A DNA stretch of 64,000 nucleotides from CAYQJL01 sp964612295 (GCA_964612295.1 CAZTDY010000013.1:1-64000), one strand, 5' to 3'. Shown: positions 32,299 to 42,211, counted from the stretch's first letter. The notes: a model not told the origin generated them from the sequence alone. Made by a program: numbers and translations.

Positions 32299-35200
32299 AT
32301 GGAATCAATCAGACTCAAGATCAACGGCGTCGAGATCGAGGCGCGCCCCGGGCAAACGATTCTGGAGGTCGTCCGGGAGCAAGAGATCGACACGATTCCC
32401 ACGCTGTGCCATTCGGATGAGCTCGCGCCGTACGGCTCCTGTTTCGTCTGCGTGGTGGAGGTGAAAGGGCGGGCCAATCTGGTGCCGGCCTGTGCCACCC
32501 GGATCATGCCCGATATGGAAGTCGAGACCCGCAACGACCGGGTCCGGGCATCGCGCAAAACCGCTCTCGAGCTGCTGCTCTCGAATCACTACGCCGACTG
32601 CGTTTCGCCCTGCCTTCAGGGCTGCCCCGCCGGTGTCGATGCCCAGGGTTACCTGGCGCTCGCGGGCATGGGTCTGAAGCAGGAGGCGGTCGACCTGATT
32701 CGAGAGGCGAATCCGCTTCCGGCGATCTGTGGCCGCGTGTGCGTGCGCAAGTGCGAGGTCGTCTGCCGCCGGACGGAGGTGGATCAACCGGTGGGTATCA
32801 ACGCCGTCAAACGGTACGTCACCGATGCGCGGGGCGTCTATGATGAGAATCCCACGCGAGAGCCGGACAACGGCAAGAGCGTGGGGATCGTGGGGGCCGG
32901 ACCGGCGAGCCTGACCGCGGCGTTCTTCCTGGGCCGCAAGGGGTACCGGCCGGTGCTCTACGAGGCGATGCCCAAGGGCGGCGGCATGTTGCGCTACGGG
33001 ATCCCGACCTACCGGCTGCCGGATGAGGTCATCGACCGGGAAATCAACTACATCGAACGGGCGGGCGCTGAGATCCAGTACGGGGTCAAGGTGGGCGAGG
33101 ATGTCAGCCTGGATGATCTGCGCGCGAAACATGACGCGCTCTTCCTCGGTGCGGGCGCGTGGGCGGGCAAGCCGATGCGCGTGGAGGGGGAATTCGAGAC
33201 CGAAGGCGTTGAACCCGGCGCTGAGTATCTGTGCGAGAAGGCCCAGAATCCCGAGCCGGTGACCGGAACGGTTGTCGTGGTCGGCGGCGGCAATACCGCC
33301 ATGGACGTCGCGCGGACCAGCTGGCGCCTCGGGGCGGACAAGGTGATCATTCTCTATCGTCGCACCAAAGCGGAAATGCCGGCCGACGAGATGGAGATCG
33401 AGGATTGTATCGATGAAGGCATCGAGCTCATGGAGCTGGCCGCTCCGGTCGGGATCGTGGCGGAGAAGGGCAAGCTGAAGGCGCTGCGCTGCATTCGCAT
33501 GGTGCTCGGCGAACCGGATGCCTCCGGGCGTCGCCGCCCCGTGCCGCTCGAGGGCTCGGAATTCGAGTTGCCGTGCCATCTGGCCGTCTCGGCCATCGGT
33601 CAGGAACCGGTGCTCGGCGGTCTCAAGAACGTGGGGGGCAAGGACCTTTCGGTCAGCAGGTGGGAAACCATCGACATCGACACCAAGACGATGGCGACCA
33701 ATATTCCCGGCGTGTTCGCCGGGGGGGACGCCGCGGATGACGGCCCCACGGTCGTGATCGATGCGATCCGCGACGGGCAGTGGGCGGCCAAGGCGATCCA
33801 CGCCTTCATCAGCGGCGAGGCGGTCCCGGCCGAGCCGTTCGTCGTCACCAAAGCATTCTGGTCGAAGCCGGGAAAGGCCGAACTGGGGGAGGTGCCCGAG
33901 AGCCCGCGTCACGAGGTGCACACGATCGAGGTCGATGAGCGCAAGGGTAGTTTCACCGAGGTTGCCACGGGTTTCGAACCCGAAGATGCGGCCCACGAGG
34001 TCGACCGTTGCCTCTCCTGCGGATGTGTACGTTTCGCCGACTGCGACCTGCGCCTCTACGCCGAGGAGTATGGCGTCGATATGAACCGCTTCTCCGGCTA
34101 TGTGCGGAAACACAAGATCGACGACCGGCATCCCTACATCGACTACGACCCGAACAAGTGCATCCTGTGCGCGCGCTGCATTCGGACCTGTGCAAACGTC
34201 CTGACGATCCCGGCGCTCGGCCTGGTCGGGCGGGGGTTCCGAACTGAGATGCGGCCCGCCATGAACGATCCGCTGGTGGAAACGAACTGCAACAGCTGCG
34301 GGAACTGCGTCGACAGCTGTCCGACCGGCGCGCTTTCTGTCAAGCTCCCGTTCCCCGGGCGCGCCTGCTTGTACACAGATGATGTCAGCAGCTCCTGCGC
34401 CTTCTGTTCACTGGGGTGCGAGATCAGGATCAGACGCTACGGCGACAACCGGTACTACATCACCTCATCCGGTGAGCCCGGCCAATACCTCTGCCGGTAT
34501 GGCCGGTTCGGCTATGAACGGTTTATCAAGCAGCGTCGTCTCATCCACCCGACGGTTCGCGATGGGATGGATCTGCAGGAGGTCGACTTCGATGAGGCGT
34601 ACGAGAAGGTCATAAACGGGCTGCGCAAGGTGGTCGAGGAGCATGGTCCCGAATCGGTGGCCGTCTTCGCCTCCCCCGAGCTCACGAACGAGGAGCTGTA
34701 TCTTGCCGGACGGATCGCGCGGGAGGGGCTCAGGACCAACAACGTGGCCTCCCTGACCCTGCTGCTCAACGGCAACGAATCGGGGGTCCTGGATTCCGCG
34801 CTGGGCTGCACTGCTTCGACCACCGACCGGCAGGGGTTGCAGGAGGCCGATCTGATCGTCTGCAACAACACCAGCATGGAGAACGACCACCTGATTCTCT
34901 CGGTCGAGGTCGTCAAAGCGCTGCGCGGTGGCGCCAAGCTGATGATCGCCAATTCGACGCTCGATACGGTCGACCATCACTTCGCCAGCGTGGCAATGGA
35001 CCCCATGCGCGGGTGGGCCTCGGTCCTGTGGTCCGGTGTGATCAAGGTCCTCTTGGAGGACAGTGGTCTGGATGAGGCCGCCATCCGGGAGCTCCCGGGG
35101 GGCGAGGAGTTCCTCGGCAGCCTCGACTACGATCTGGAGACGGTGGTCGATCTGACCGGGGTCGATGAAGACCGGATCCGCGCCGCCGCCGATCACCTTC

Positions 35201-35988
35201 GCCAGGCCAAACGGATCGTCTTCATTCACAGCCCCGATCGGCCGATGGACCAGTCACCGGCGGATCTCGAGACCTTGGGCAATCTGCTCGTGCTCCTGAG
35301 GAAGAGGGGGACCCAAGCGGATCTGCTCTTGCCCCCGATGACGGCCAATGGAGCCGGAGTCGAGATTTGCGGCGCCGATCCAGGGTTCGCCGCCGGCCGC
35401 CGGCCGGTGCCCGATCTTCCGGGGGCGAAGAGCCATGCCGAGCTGCGCGAGCTTCTGAAGCAGGGTGCGATTCGAGGGGCCCTGATCATCGGGGAAGATC
35501 CCATGCGGCACAATCGCACGGGGACCTATTTCCAGAATGCCGAGTTCATCGCCGCCGTCGATTGGGCCGTCACGGAGACGACCCAATGGGCCAGCGTCAC
35601 GCTTCCCGGCAGCACCTACCTGGAGTCGGCCGGAACACGGTGCAACTTCGAGGGCCGGCGGATCGACTTCGCCGCGGCGATCCCGCCTCCCAGCGGCCGC
35701 GCCGGCTGGCAGGTCTTGCAGGGATTGGGTTCGGCTCTGGGCGTCGGAGATCTGCCCGTGGACATCGGCCCATTGACGCAACTGCTCGAGAAGCAGCTGC
35801 ATCGTAGTCTCAACGGTAAGTTGCCACTGTACTGGAATACGGGAGAGCCGCGGACCTGGGAACCGCAGGGACTGGTTGCCGCCCAGGTCAAGGCGCGCCC
35901 GGTCAGTATCGCGCCACCCCTGACGCACAGCGAAAGGTACAAGAAGGAAATCCGCGAAGTGGGCACTGCGAGGTATCGCGTGCACTAG
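32299..35988 (+). CDS. GltD/NfnB-like module inserted into a NuoG-like chain (transhydrogenase candidate)
   Basis: In this 1229-aa protein, residues 1-75 are a [2Fe-2S] domain (CHSDELAPYGSCFVC). Residues about 95-560 form a full GltD-like module with [4Fe-4S] cysteines (CLQGCPAG, CGRVCVRKC), FAD motif GAGPAS and NAD(P)H motif GGGNTAMD with IILYRR. Two [4Fe-4S] motifs follow (CILCARCIRTC, CNSCGNCVDSC). The rest is an N7-type cluster CAFCSLGC and a molybdopterin-oxidoreductase-like fold without a catalytic Cys/Sec signature. Together with the NuoE and NuoF genes upstream this matches the composition of Sporomusa-type Nfn (StnABC), an NADH/NADPH/ferredoxin bifurcating transhydrogenase. That match rests on recalled architecture, not a comparison. 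No hydrogenase H-cluster motif is present. Confidence 0.85.
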   Translation: MESIRLKINGVEIEARPGQTILEVVREQEIDTIPTLCHSDELAPYGSCFVCVVEVKGRANLVPACATRIMPDMEVETRNDRVRASRKTALELLLSNHYADCVSPCLQGCPAGVDAQGYLALAGMGLKQEAVDLIREANPLPAICGRVCVRKCEVVCRRTEVDQPVGINAVKRYVTDARGVYDENPTREPDNGKSVGIVGAGPASLTAAFFLGRKGYRPVLYEAMPKGGGMLRYGIPTYRLPDEVIDREINYIERAGAEIQYGVKVGEDVSLDDLRAKHDALFLGAGAWAGKPMRVEGEFETEGVEPGAEYLCEKAQNPEPVTGTVVVVGGGNTAMDVARTSWRLGADKVIILYRRTKAEMPADEMEIEDCIDEGIELMELAAPVGIVAEKGKLKALRCIRMVLGEPDASGRRRPVPLEGSEFELPCHLAVSAIGQEPVLGGLKNVGGKDLSVSRWETIDIDTKTMATNIPGVFAGGDAADDGPTVVIDAIRDGQWAAKAIHAFISGEAVPAEPFVVTKAFWSKPGKAELGEVPESPRHEVHTIEVDERKGSFTEVATGFEPEDAAHEVDRCLSCGCVRFADCDLRLYAEEYGVDMNRFSGYVRKHKIDDRHPYIDYDPNKCILCARCIRTCANVLTIPALGLVGRGFRTEMRPAMNDPLVETNCNSCGNCVDSCPTGALSVKLPFPGRACLYTDDVSSSCAFCSLGCEIRIRRYGDNRYYITSSGEPGQYLCRYGRFGYERFIKQRRLIHPTVRDGMDLQEVDFDEAYEKVINGLRKVVEEHGPESVAVFASPELTNEELYLAGRIAREGLRTNNVASLTLLLNGNESGVLDSALGCTASTTDRQGLQEADLIVCNNTSMENDHLILSVEVVKALRGGAKLMIANSTLDTVDHHFASVAMDPMRGWASVLWSGVIKVLLEDSGLDEAAIRELPGGEEFLGSLDYDLETVVDLTGVDEDRIRAAADHLRQAKRIVFIHSPDRPMDQSPADLETLGNLLVLLRKRGTQADLLLPPMTANGAGVEICGADPGFAAGRRPVPDLPGAKSHAELRELLKQGAIRGALIIGEDPMRHNRTGTYFQNAEFIAAVDWAVTETTQWASVTLPGSTYLESAGTRCNFEGRRIDFAAAIPPPSGRAGWQVLQGLGSALGVGDLPVDIGPLTQLLEKQLHRSLNGKLPLYWNTGEPRTWEPQGLVAAQVKARPVSIAPPLTHSERYKKEIREVGTARYRVH

Positions 35989-36043
35989 CCGAGGTGACCG
36001 CCGAAGGACGGGGAGTTGCCCAACTACGCGTGAAGGAGCCGGC

Positions 36044-38089
36044 ATGATCAAGCTCGATGACCTGTATGCCTTCGTAGAGAGCAACTTCGACTTTCTGTTT
36101 GTGGTCGACAAGGATGAGCGGGTTCAGCACATGAGCCGCCTCCTCTGCCGCGCGGTCGGGGTCGACGAGATCGCTCCGGGGGAGCAGGTGCTCGACCGGT
36201 TCCTCGCCGGCGATTCCCTCAAGACCTTCCGCGCGGCCATGACCAAAGCCGAACACGGCAGTGGCGGGATCGCCGTCTTCACCCCCCGCGATGGCCACGG
36301 CTCATCGATCCCGCTGAAGATCAAGAAGTTCGATGCGGACCAGGGAACGGTGTTCGTGTTCTTCGGGGCCCGGGTCGATACCGTGGGTCAGACCGCCGAG
36401 GGTGAGAAGGACGAGCGCATCAAGGAGCTCTTCTGCCTCTACTCGGTCGCGGAATGGATCGAAGCCTCGCGCTCGATCGAGGAGTTCTTCAATCGCCTGC
36501 CCAGCTTCCTGAGCCGGGGGATGCAGCATCCCGACCAGACCGTCGTCTATGCCACCTTCGAGGGGCAGGCCTACGGGCAACCGATTCCAAGCGATCAGTT
36601 CCTTCGCGCCGAACTCCTCGTCCGGGGCGAGAAGTCCGGAGAGATCCGCGTGGGCTACATCGATCCCGAGCTGGCCCTCCTGCCGGATGAGCAGCGTATG
36701 CTCGATGAGATCATTCACATGCTCAATCTTGCGATCGAGCGAAAACAGCTCGCCGAATCGCTTGACCACAAGTCCGAAGAGGAAGAAGAGTCCCGCAAAC
36801 AGATGGCCGACCTCAAGTCTGAGATTGACGCCCGCACCCGCGACCTGGAGGAACAGCGCAACAAGCTCTCGACGATCGATACCTATATGGAGCGGGTCAA
36901 TCGCAACTGGGAGGAGTCGAAAGCCCGCTTAGAGACGATGTTCGACATGATCCCGGGTGACGTGGCTTTGATCGACCGGAACCGAAACGTCGTCATGAGC
37001 AACCAGGCGGAGGTTGAGCCCGGGGACAAGTGCCACCAAGCGTTGTTCGGCCGTGATCGCCCTTGCGAGGATTGCCGCCTCGCGAAGATCTTGCGCGACA
37101 AGGCGCCCATCACGCACTTGGTCATGCACGAGGACAGGCATCTCGAGGTGCACGCCATGCCGGTCTTCACCAAAGACCATGAGGTCGAAGGCATCATGGA
37201 GTTCTACCGGGATGTCACGCTCGAGAAGACCTACCAGGAGCAGCTGCAGCGTGCCGATCAGATGGCCTCCCTCGGGCAGCTGGTCAGCGGCATCGGCCAT
37301 GAGATCAACAACCCCAACCAGTTCATCCGGGGGAACATCAAGATTCTGAAGCAGGCACTCGAGGACATCCTGCCCATCGTGGACGACTACCAAAAGGACC
37401 ACCCCGACTTCAAGGTGGCCCGCTTGCCGTACGCGTTCTTCCGCGAACACATCATGGTCCTCGTCAATGACATGGCCCATGGATCCGAACGCATCAAGGG
37501 AATCGTCGAGGGTCTGAGGCGCTTCGTGCGTCGGGATGAGGGGCAGCAGGTCGACAAGGTGGACGTGAACACGCTCATCGAAGCCTGTTCCCGTCTGGTG
37601 CACAATGAGGTGAGCAAGCGTGCCGAGCTCGAGCTGGCCCTCGAACCGGACCTGCCCTCCTTCACCGGCAACTCACAGAAGATCGAGCAGGTGTTGGTCA
37701 ACCTGATCGTCAACGCCGCCCAGGCGATGCCGGATGACGACAAGGGCCACATCACGGTGCGTTCGCGATTGGAGGACGGGCACGTCGTCTTCGAGATCGA
37801 GGACAACGGCAAAGGGATGAACGAGAAGACCCAGAAACAGATCTTCGACCCGTTCTTCACCACGAAACGAGCGCGGGGAGGAACCGGGCTGGGGCTGGCC
37901 ATTGCCTATCGAATCATCGAAGAGCACGGCGGAACGATCTCGGTGAGCAGCGAGGTCGGCAAGGGCACGAAATTCGTCATCTGCATACCAGCCGGCGGTC
38001 AAGAGGCGCAATCTGCACCCGATGAACAGACCGAGGCCGAGGCGGACACCGCCGCGCAGCAGGTGGAGACCGACGGAGGACAAGCATGA
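36044..38089 (+). CDS. Cytoplasmic PAS sensor histidine kinase
   Basis: The 681-aa kinase has no transmembrane segments. It has an N-terminal PAS-like domain (residues 1-110), a GAF-like middle (about 125-240), a long coiled coil (about 240-300), and a second PAS with CHQALFGRDRPCEDC, a Cys-containing motif common in redox-sensing PAS kinases. The kinase core follows, with GIGHEINNPNQF (H419) and ATPase boxes DNGKGM and GTGLGLAI. An acidic tail ends the protein. It overlaps the next gene by 4 bp (ATGA). AAGGAG precedes the ATG. It lies just downstream of the transhydrogenase-like genes and may report their redox state. Confidence 0.88.
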   Translation: MIKLDDLYAFVESNFDFLFVVDKDERVQHMSRLLCRAVGVDEIAPGEQVLDRFLAGDSLKTFRAAMTKAEHGSGGIAVFTPRDGHGSSIPLKIKKFDADQGTVFVFFGARVDTVGQTAEGEKDERIKELFCLYSVAEWIEASRSIEEFFNRLPSFLSRGMQHPDQTVVYATFEGQAYGQPIPSDQFLRAELLVRGEKSGEIRVGYIDPELALLPDEQRMLDEIIHMLNLAIERKQLAESLDHKSEEEEESRKQMADLKSEIDARTRDLEEQRNKLSTIDTYMERVNRNWEESKARLETMFDMIPGDVALIDRNRNVVMSNQAEVEPGDKCHQALFGRDRPCEDCRLAKILRDKAPITHLVMHEDRHLEVHAMPVFTKDHEVEGIMEFYRDVTLEKTYQEQLQRADQMASLGQLVSGIGHEINNPNQFIRGNIKILKQALEDILPIVDDYQKDHPDFKVARLPYAFFREHIMVLVNDMAHGSERIKGIVEGLRRFVRRDEGQQVDKVDVNTLIEACSRLVHNEVSKRAELELALEPDLPSFTGNSQKIEQVLVNLIVNAAQAMPDDDKGHITVRSRLEDGHVVFEIEDNGKGMNEKTQKQIFDPFFTTKRARGGTGLGLAIAYRIIEEHGGTISVSSEVGKGTKFVICIPAGGQEAQSAPDEQTEAEADTAAQQVETDGGQA

Positions 38090-39444
38090 AACGCGTGCTG
38101 ATCTGCGATGATGACGTTGCCGTCACCAACTATCTGATGGTCTTCCTGATGCAGACCGAACGATTCGAGACCGAGGTCGTCAACGACTCACGAATGGTGG
38201 AGCGTCTTCTCGAGGAGCAGCAGTTTGATCTGCTCCTGCTCGACATGGATATGCCCAACGTGAGCGGCATGGACATCCTCAAGATCGTGCAGAAGAAGGC
38301 GATCCCCATCAAGGTCATCATCCTCACGGGGGTGAGCGATGTCGAGCTGGCCGTCAAGTCGCTCAAGCGGGGCGCCTTTGATTACCTGTCCAAACCGGTC
38401 GATGAAGAAAAGCTTCTCGAGGTGATGGACGCCGCGTTGGAGCACAGTGAGATTCACCATTCGATCGAGCAGCTGCCGCCCCAGCTCAAACGTGAGGACC
38501 TCACCCATGAGGCGGCCTTCGAACGTTTCCCGACCCAGGATGCGGAGATGATCCGGGTGCTGCATCAGGCCGAGCGCATGGCCGGCAGCGACCTGGACCT
38601 TCTGATCTGGGGAGAACGGGGCGTCGGCAAGGAGAATTTCGCCCGGGCGATCCACCAGGCCAGTCCGCGACACGCGGATCCGTTTGTGGCCGTGGAGGTT
38701 TCCGCCCAGGATCCCGAACGTTTCCCGGCCGACTTCTTCGGCCAGGCCCGGGTCTGGAGCGGCGAGCATGAGGAGAGGCCCGGTTTCGTGGAGGAGGCCG
38801 GAAACGGCACGATCTACCTGGGACAGGTCGAGCGGCTCAGCCCCCCGATGCAGGTTCGCGTGAAGCGCCTGCTCCAGACCAACGAGTTCTATCGCGAAAA
38901 CTCGACGCGAACGCGAACCAGTCAAGTGCGCTTCATCATCTCATCGACCTTCGACCTGGGCAGCGATCGTTTCCGCGGCCAGCTCTTGGACGACCTTCGT
39001 TTCCACCTCCTGGTCAACTCGATCTACTTGCCGCCCCTGCGCGAACGAAAAGGGGATATCCGCCTGCTGGCGGAGTTCTACCTACAAATGGCCGTGCAGA
39101 AGGTGGGCAAGGAGGTGACGGGATTCTCCGACGAGTACTTCGACTTCCTCCTGCAGTACCACTTCCCCGACAACCTGCAGCAGTTGCGCAACCTCATCCA
39201 GGGGTCGGTGGTGAATTGCGAAGATACCGTCGTAACGATCGATTCGATCCCTCCCTACATCCGGCAGAAGATTTCGACGGGCCCACCGAAAGAGGCCGAG
39301 GCGTTCCAACCCTGCAGTCTCGACCAGGTGATACGAGAGTATGCCAGACGCACGGTGGACCACTTCGAAGCGGACATGGCCAAGGCGGCGGTAACGCTGG
39401 GGGTCGACCTGGACAGGCTCGAGGAGATTCTTCGCGGCGAGTGA
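38086..39444 (+). CDS. NtrC-like response regulator with degenerate AAA+ domain
   Basis: This 452-aa protein has an intact receiver (D53 in LLLDMDMP, K in YLSKPVD) and an AAA+ domain that keeps Walker A (GERGVGKEN). The GAFTGA sigma-54-contacting loop is replaced by a segment around ARVWSGEHEERPG, and Walker B reads GTIYLGQVERL instead of GTLFLDE. Sensor II GNVREL is DNLQQL. The C-terminal helices (MAKAAVTLGVDLDRLEEIL) resemble a shortened Fis domain. It is unlikely to hydrolyse ATP or activate sigma-54 promoters. It probably responds to the kinase encoded directly upstream by binding DNA or other proteins. Confidence 0.82.
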   Translation: MKRVLICDDDVAVTNYLMVFLMQTERFETEVVNDSRMVERLLEEQQFDLLLLDMDMPNVSGMDILKIVQKKAIPIKVIILTGVSDVELAVKSLKRGAFDYLSKPVDEEKLLEVMDAALEHSEIHHSIEQLPPQLKREDLTHEAAFERFPTQDAEMIRVLHQAERMAGSDLDLLIWGERGVGKENFARAIHQASPRHADPFVAVEVSAQDPERFPADFFGQARVWSGEHEERPGFVEEAGNGTIYLGQVERLSPPMQVRVKRLLQTNEFYRENSTRTRTSQVRFIISSTFDLGSDRFRGQLLDDLRFHLLVNSIYLPPLRERKGDIRLLAEFYLQMAVQKVGKEVTGFSDEYFDFLLQYHFPDNLQQLRNLIQGSVVNCEDTVVTIDSIPPYIRQKISTGPPKEAEAFQPCSLDQVIREYARRTVDHFEADMAKAAVTLGVDLDRLEEILRGE

Positions 39445-39463
39445 CCGGCGAGCAGCCGGTCAC
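39441..39463. terminator. Hairpin between convergent genes
   Basis: A perfect 9-bp stem GTGACCGGC/GCCGGTCAC with a 5-nt loop overlaps the stop codon of the regulator and lies 9 bp from the end of the convergent TPR gene. No T-run follows on either strand. Confidence 0.5.
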
Positions 39464-39471
39464 GGACCTCA

Positions 39472-40899
39472 TCAGGACCGATCGCGTTCGGGTGGTTCGA
39501 CTTCCTTCTGCGCAGCCAGGATCCGGTCGCGCAGGTCGTTCAGGACCGGCTCCATGACCGGTGGGATTCCCTTTCGCAATAGCCGGTCGACGCCCTCGAG
39601 CGCGTCCTTGTATTCCCCCCGGGCATACTGAATCCGACTGAGCAGGAATCCGTAGTAGTCGAGTTCCTCGGGGCTCACCTGGGCCGCCTGACAGCCGATA
39701 CAGGTGTCGAAGATTGTCTTTTCCGCCGTCTCCAAAGCCCGCTCGTGACGCAACGCGAACTCCGCGAATTCCGCGCGGAAGAACATTGCGTTTCCGCCCA
39801 AACGGACGGCCTTGTCGTAGCTGTCTTCGGCGCGATCCAGATCACCGCCCATCTCGGACGACAAAGCCATCAGGTGCCAGAGGCTGGGGAGCTTGTCGTT
39901 TCCCATCTTCGCCACCTGCTCCAGCTGAGCCAGAGCAGCCTGGGGTTGGCGGTAGATGAGACTGATCTCGGCCGCGGCGATCAGGTACTGCCCCGCGCCG
40001 GGCGGGTCTTCTCGCGCACCCTCTTCGAGCAATTTCATGGCGGCTTCATAGGTGTCCCGGGCCCGGGCGCCCTTGAATTCGTGGATGGCCTGCAGCAGAC
40101 GATTGGCCGCCTGGAGCCCGTGCGTGGTCTCGACCCCGGAGCGCATCGCGGCCAGCGCGATGCGAGCATTGCGCCGTTTCGGATCGGCATCGAGCGCTCG
40201 CTGATAGTAGGTCGCGGCCTGCTGTTCGTCGCCGGACTGATCAAGGGCCACGGCGAGCGTCTCGATCACCAGACCATCGTCGGGATGATCCTCGATGGCC
40301 TGCTGGAGGGCCTTGAGTGACACCTCGGGCTGTCCGGTCTGCTGGGCAACGAACCCCTGCTTGAAGGCCCGGCCGAGAGTGGCGGCGTGCTCGCGGTCCT
40401 CGGGAGCCAGGGCGCTGCTCAGTTGATCGAACGAGGCATCCAGCTGACTGGGAGGCATCCTATCCTCCGCAACGACCTCCCGCACGCCGGTCACCTGAAC
40501 GTCGGCCCCGTCGGGATTGGGCAGGGCGATGTCAGGACCGCCGAGTTCCTCCAGACGATTGCGCAGTTGTCCTTCGAGTTTGGTTCGCCGGGAGATGTCC
40601 GTGGGCGGGACGCCGCTCTCGTGCTCGCGGGCGATTTGAAGCGACTCCCCGGCCTCGTCGAGAAGGTCATCCTGCAGGAGTTCGGCGGCCTCTTCGACCT
40701 TCAGCCGGTGAAAGGATACGCGGGCCCTTCTGACCTTCGCTTCCAGTCTCTCCTTGGCCAGTGGATCTCGTTCCCCGGCTTTCCGGATCGCACTCTGGAA
40801 TTCGCGCATCGCGTCCAGTGGTTTGCCGGACTCAAGGGCTGAATCGCCCTTTTTCTCCATCTTGTCGGCGTTGCCGAAGAAGCTGTCGAGAAGACCCAT
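39472..40899 (-). CDS. Tetratricopeptide-repeat protein
   Basis: The 475-aa, mostly helical protein has several TPR units, for example GDSALESGKPLDAMREFQSA at the N-terminus and ALDQSGDEQQAATYYQRALD in the middle. There is no signal peptide or membrane segment. The N-terminal MGLLDSFFG may be a membrane-association or capping segment. It has one CIGC pair near residue 400. The role is probably scaffolding; no partner is suggested by neighbours. Confidence 0.75.
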   Translation of the reverse strand: MGLLDSFFGNADKMEKKGDSALESGKPLDAMREFQSAIRKAGERDPLAKERLEAKVRRARVSFHRLKVEEAAELLQDDLLDEAGESLQIAREHESGVPPTDISRRTKLEGQLRNRLEELGGPDIALPNPDGADVQVTGVREVVAEDRMPPSQLDASFDQLSSALAPEDREHAATLGRAFKQGFVAQQTGQPEVSLKALQQAIEDHPDDGLVIETLAVALDQSGDEQQAATYYQRALDADPKRRNARIALAAMRSGVETTHGLQAANRLLQAIHEFKGARARDTYEAAMKLLEEGAREDPPGAGQYLIAAAEISLIYRQPQAALAQLEQVAKMGNDKLPSLWHLMALSSEMGGDLDRAEDSYDKAVRLGGNAMFFRAEFAEFALRHERALETAEKTIFDTCIGCQAAQVSPEELDYYGFLLSRIQYARGEYKDALEGVDRLLRKGIPPVMEPVLNDLRDRILAAQKEVEPPERDRS

Positions 40900-41063
40900 A
40901 TCGCATCCGCCTCATTTTCCCGATCTCGGGCTAGGACTTTCCAAACGTTTTGGCAAAGGAATAGGAGTTGCCGCCAAATGCTCTGGCCCCCCGGGGAGCA
41001 GGATATGCACTGCCAAAGATTAGGCTGATTATCCGTGCGGCTTTCGAATCGATCAAGCGTCCA

Positions 41064-41954
41064 TTATCTGTTCAGCAGGAGGCTCGCCCAATCGTCTCGC
41101 ACAACCTGCTGGGCCAGGGAGAACCCCCCGGAGGCGTAGCGGGAGAGGATGGAGTTGCAGTCCTTCTCATGGAATCCGGAGAGGATCATCCACCCGGTTG
41201 CATTCGATGACGCAATGAGGTTCGGCGCGAAGTCGAGCAGTGGTGTCAGGATGATATTGGCGATGACCAGATCGTACGTCCCGGCCAACGAGATCGCCCC
41301 CAGGTCCCCGGCGAACAGGTGAATTCCCCGGCACCACGGATTGAGTCCGCGGTTGACCAGCGCAGCGGCCATGGCGGCCGGATCATTGTCGAAGCCGATC
41401 ACGCGGGGGATGCCCAGTTGCTCCGCCCGGAGCGAGAGGACGCCCGTGCCGGTGCCCACGTCCAGGGCCGAGCGGGGGGCCTCCGACCCGGAGGAAGGGA
41501 GCGCCTCGAGCAGTTCCAGGCAACCCAGCGTGGTGCCGTGCGTGCCCATGCCGAAGGCTCCCCCCGGCTCGACGATCAGGAGGTCGCCCTCCGGGTCGTC
41601 CGGAATGTCCCAGGGTGGCGCGATACACAGCCGCTGGGTGATCGAGGTGGCGCGGAAGCCTCGTCGGCTCTCAGCGGCCCAGTCCTTCCAGGGTTTCGTT
41701 TCGATGGCGATGGATCCGCGCTGGAGTGGCGACGCCAACCCGGCCAACCACGATTCGAGCTGGCTCCGCTGCGGTGCGAGTTCGAGACTGAAGTAGCCGA
41801 CGACCACGATCAGGGTGGGCGCATCCGATTCCGTCGCGGAGGTGCCCATGGCACCCCTGTCGAGCAGTTCCACCTCGACCGCTTCCTGTAAAGGAGCGGG
41901 GACGCGGATGGCCACTTCCACATACTGATTTGGTTGGGGCTGAAACCAGGACAT
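41064..41954 (-). CDS. prmA: Ribosomal protein L11 methyltransferase-like protein
   Basis: The 296-aa protein has a PrmA-type N-terminal domain and a class I SAM-dependent methyltransferase fold. The SAM motif I is ALDVGTGTGVLSL, motif II ends in GFDNDP, and the PrmA-type substrate motif NIILTPL follows. The segment GGAFGMGTHGTTLGCLELLE matches the family signature FGTGxHxTT. It would methylate lysines of ribosomal protein L11, the family's established role. The ATG at 41954 is preferred over 42146 because the conserved region begins there and GGAG precedes it. Confidence 0.9.
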   Translation of the reverse strand: MSWFQPQPNQYVEVAIRVPAPLQEAVEVELLDRGAMGTSATESDAPTLIVVVGYFSLELAPQRSQLESWLAGLASPLQRGSIAIETKPWKDWAAESRRGFRATSITQRLCIAPPWDIPDDPEGDLLIVEPGGAFGMGTHGTTLGCLELLEALPSSGSEAPRSALDVGTGTGVLSLRAEQLGIPRVIGFDNDPAAMAAALVNRGLNPWCRGIHLFAGDLGAISLAGTYDLVIANIILTPLLDFAPNLIASSNATGWMILSGFHEKDCNSILSRYASGGFSLAQQVVRDDWASLLLNR

Positions 41955-42211
41955 TTTTGCTCCGGGGCCGGGCGCCGAATCCCCTCCTGGATCGGTCGCT
42001 CCAGCGAGAATCCCGATTTGCGGGGCGATGGTCAACCCCTGGCTATGGATCCGGGAAGGCCCGGCGTGGTAAAATGAACTGGGATACCGATGCGCCGCCC
42101 GCTGGGCCCAGAACGGGCTGATCGACGGACGGGACAGCGGGACCATCGTTCTATCTGCAAAGGATGCAGCAGATTAGCCTGTCCAGGTCACTGAGGAATG
42201 ACGAGGGAGTC

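Noticed and set aside
42164..42211. Upstream ATG extending the secreted protein by 16 residues
   Set aside because: It would precede the signal peptide and lacks a ribosome binding site; the ATG at 42212 has both.
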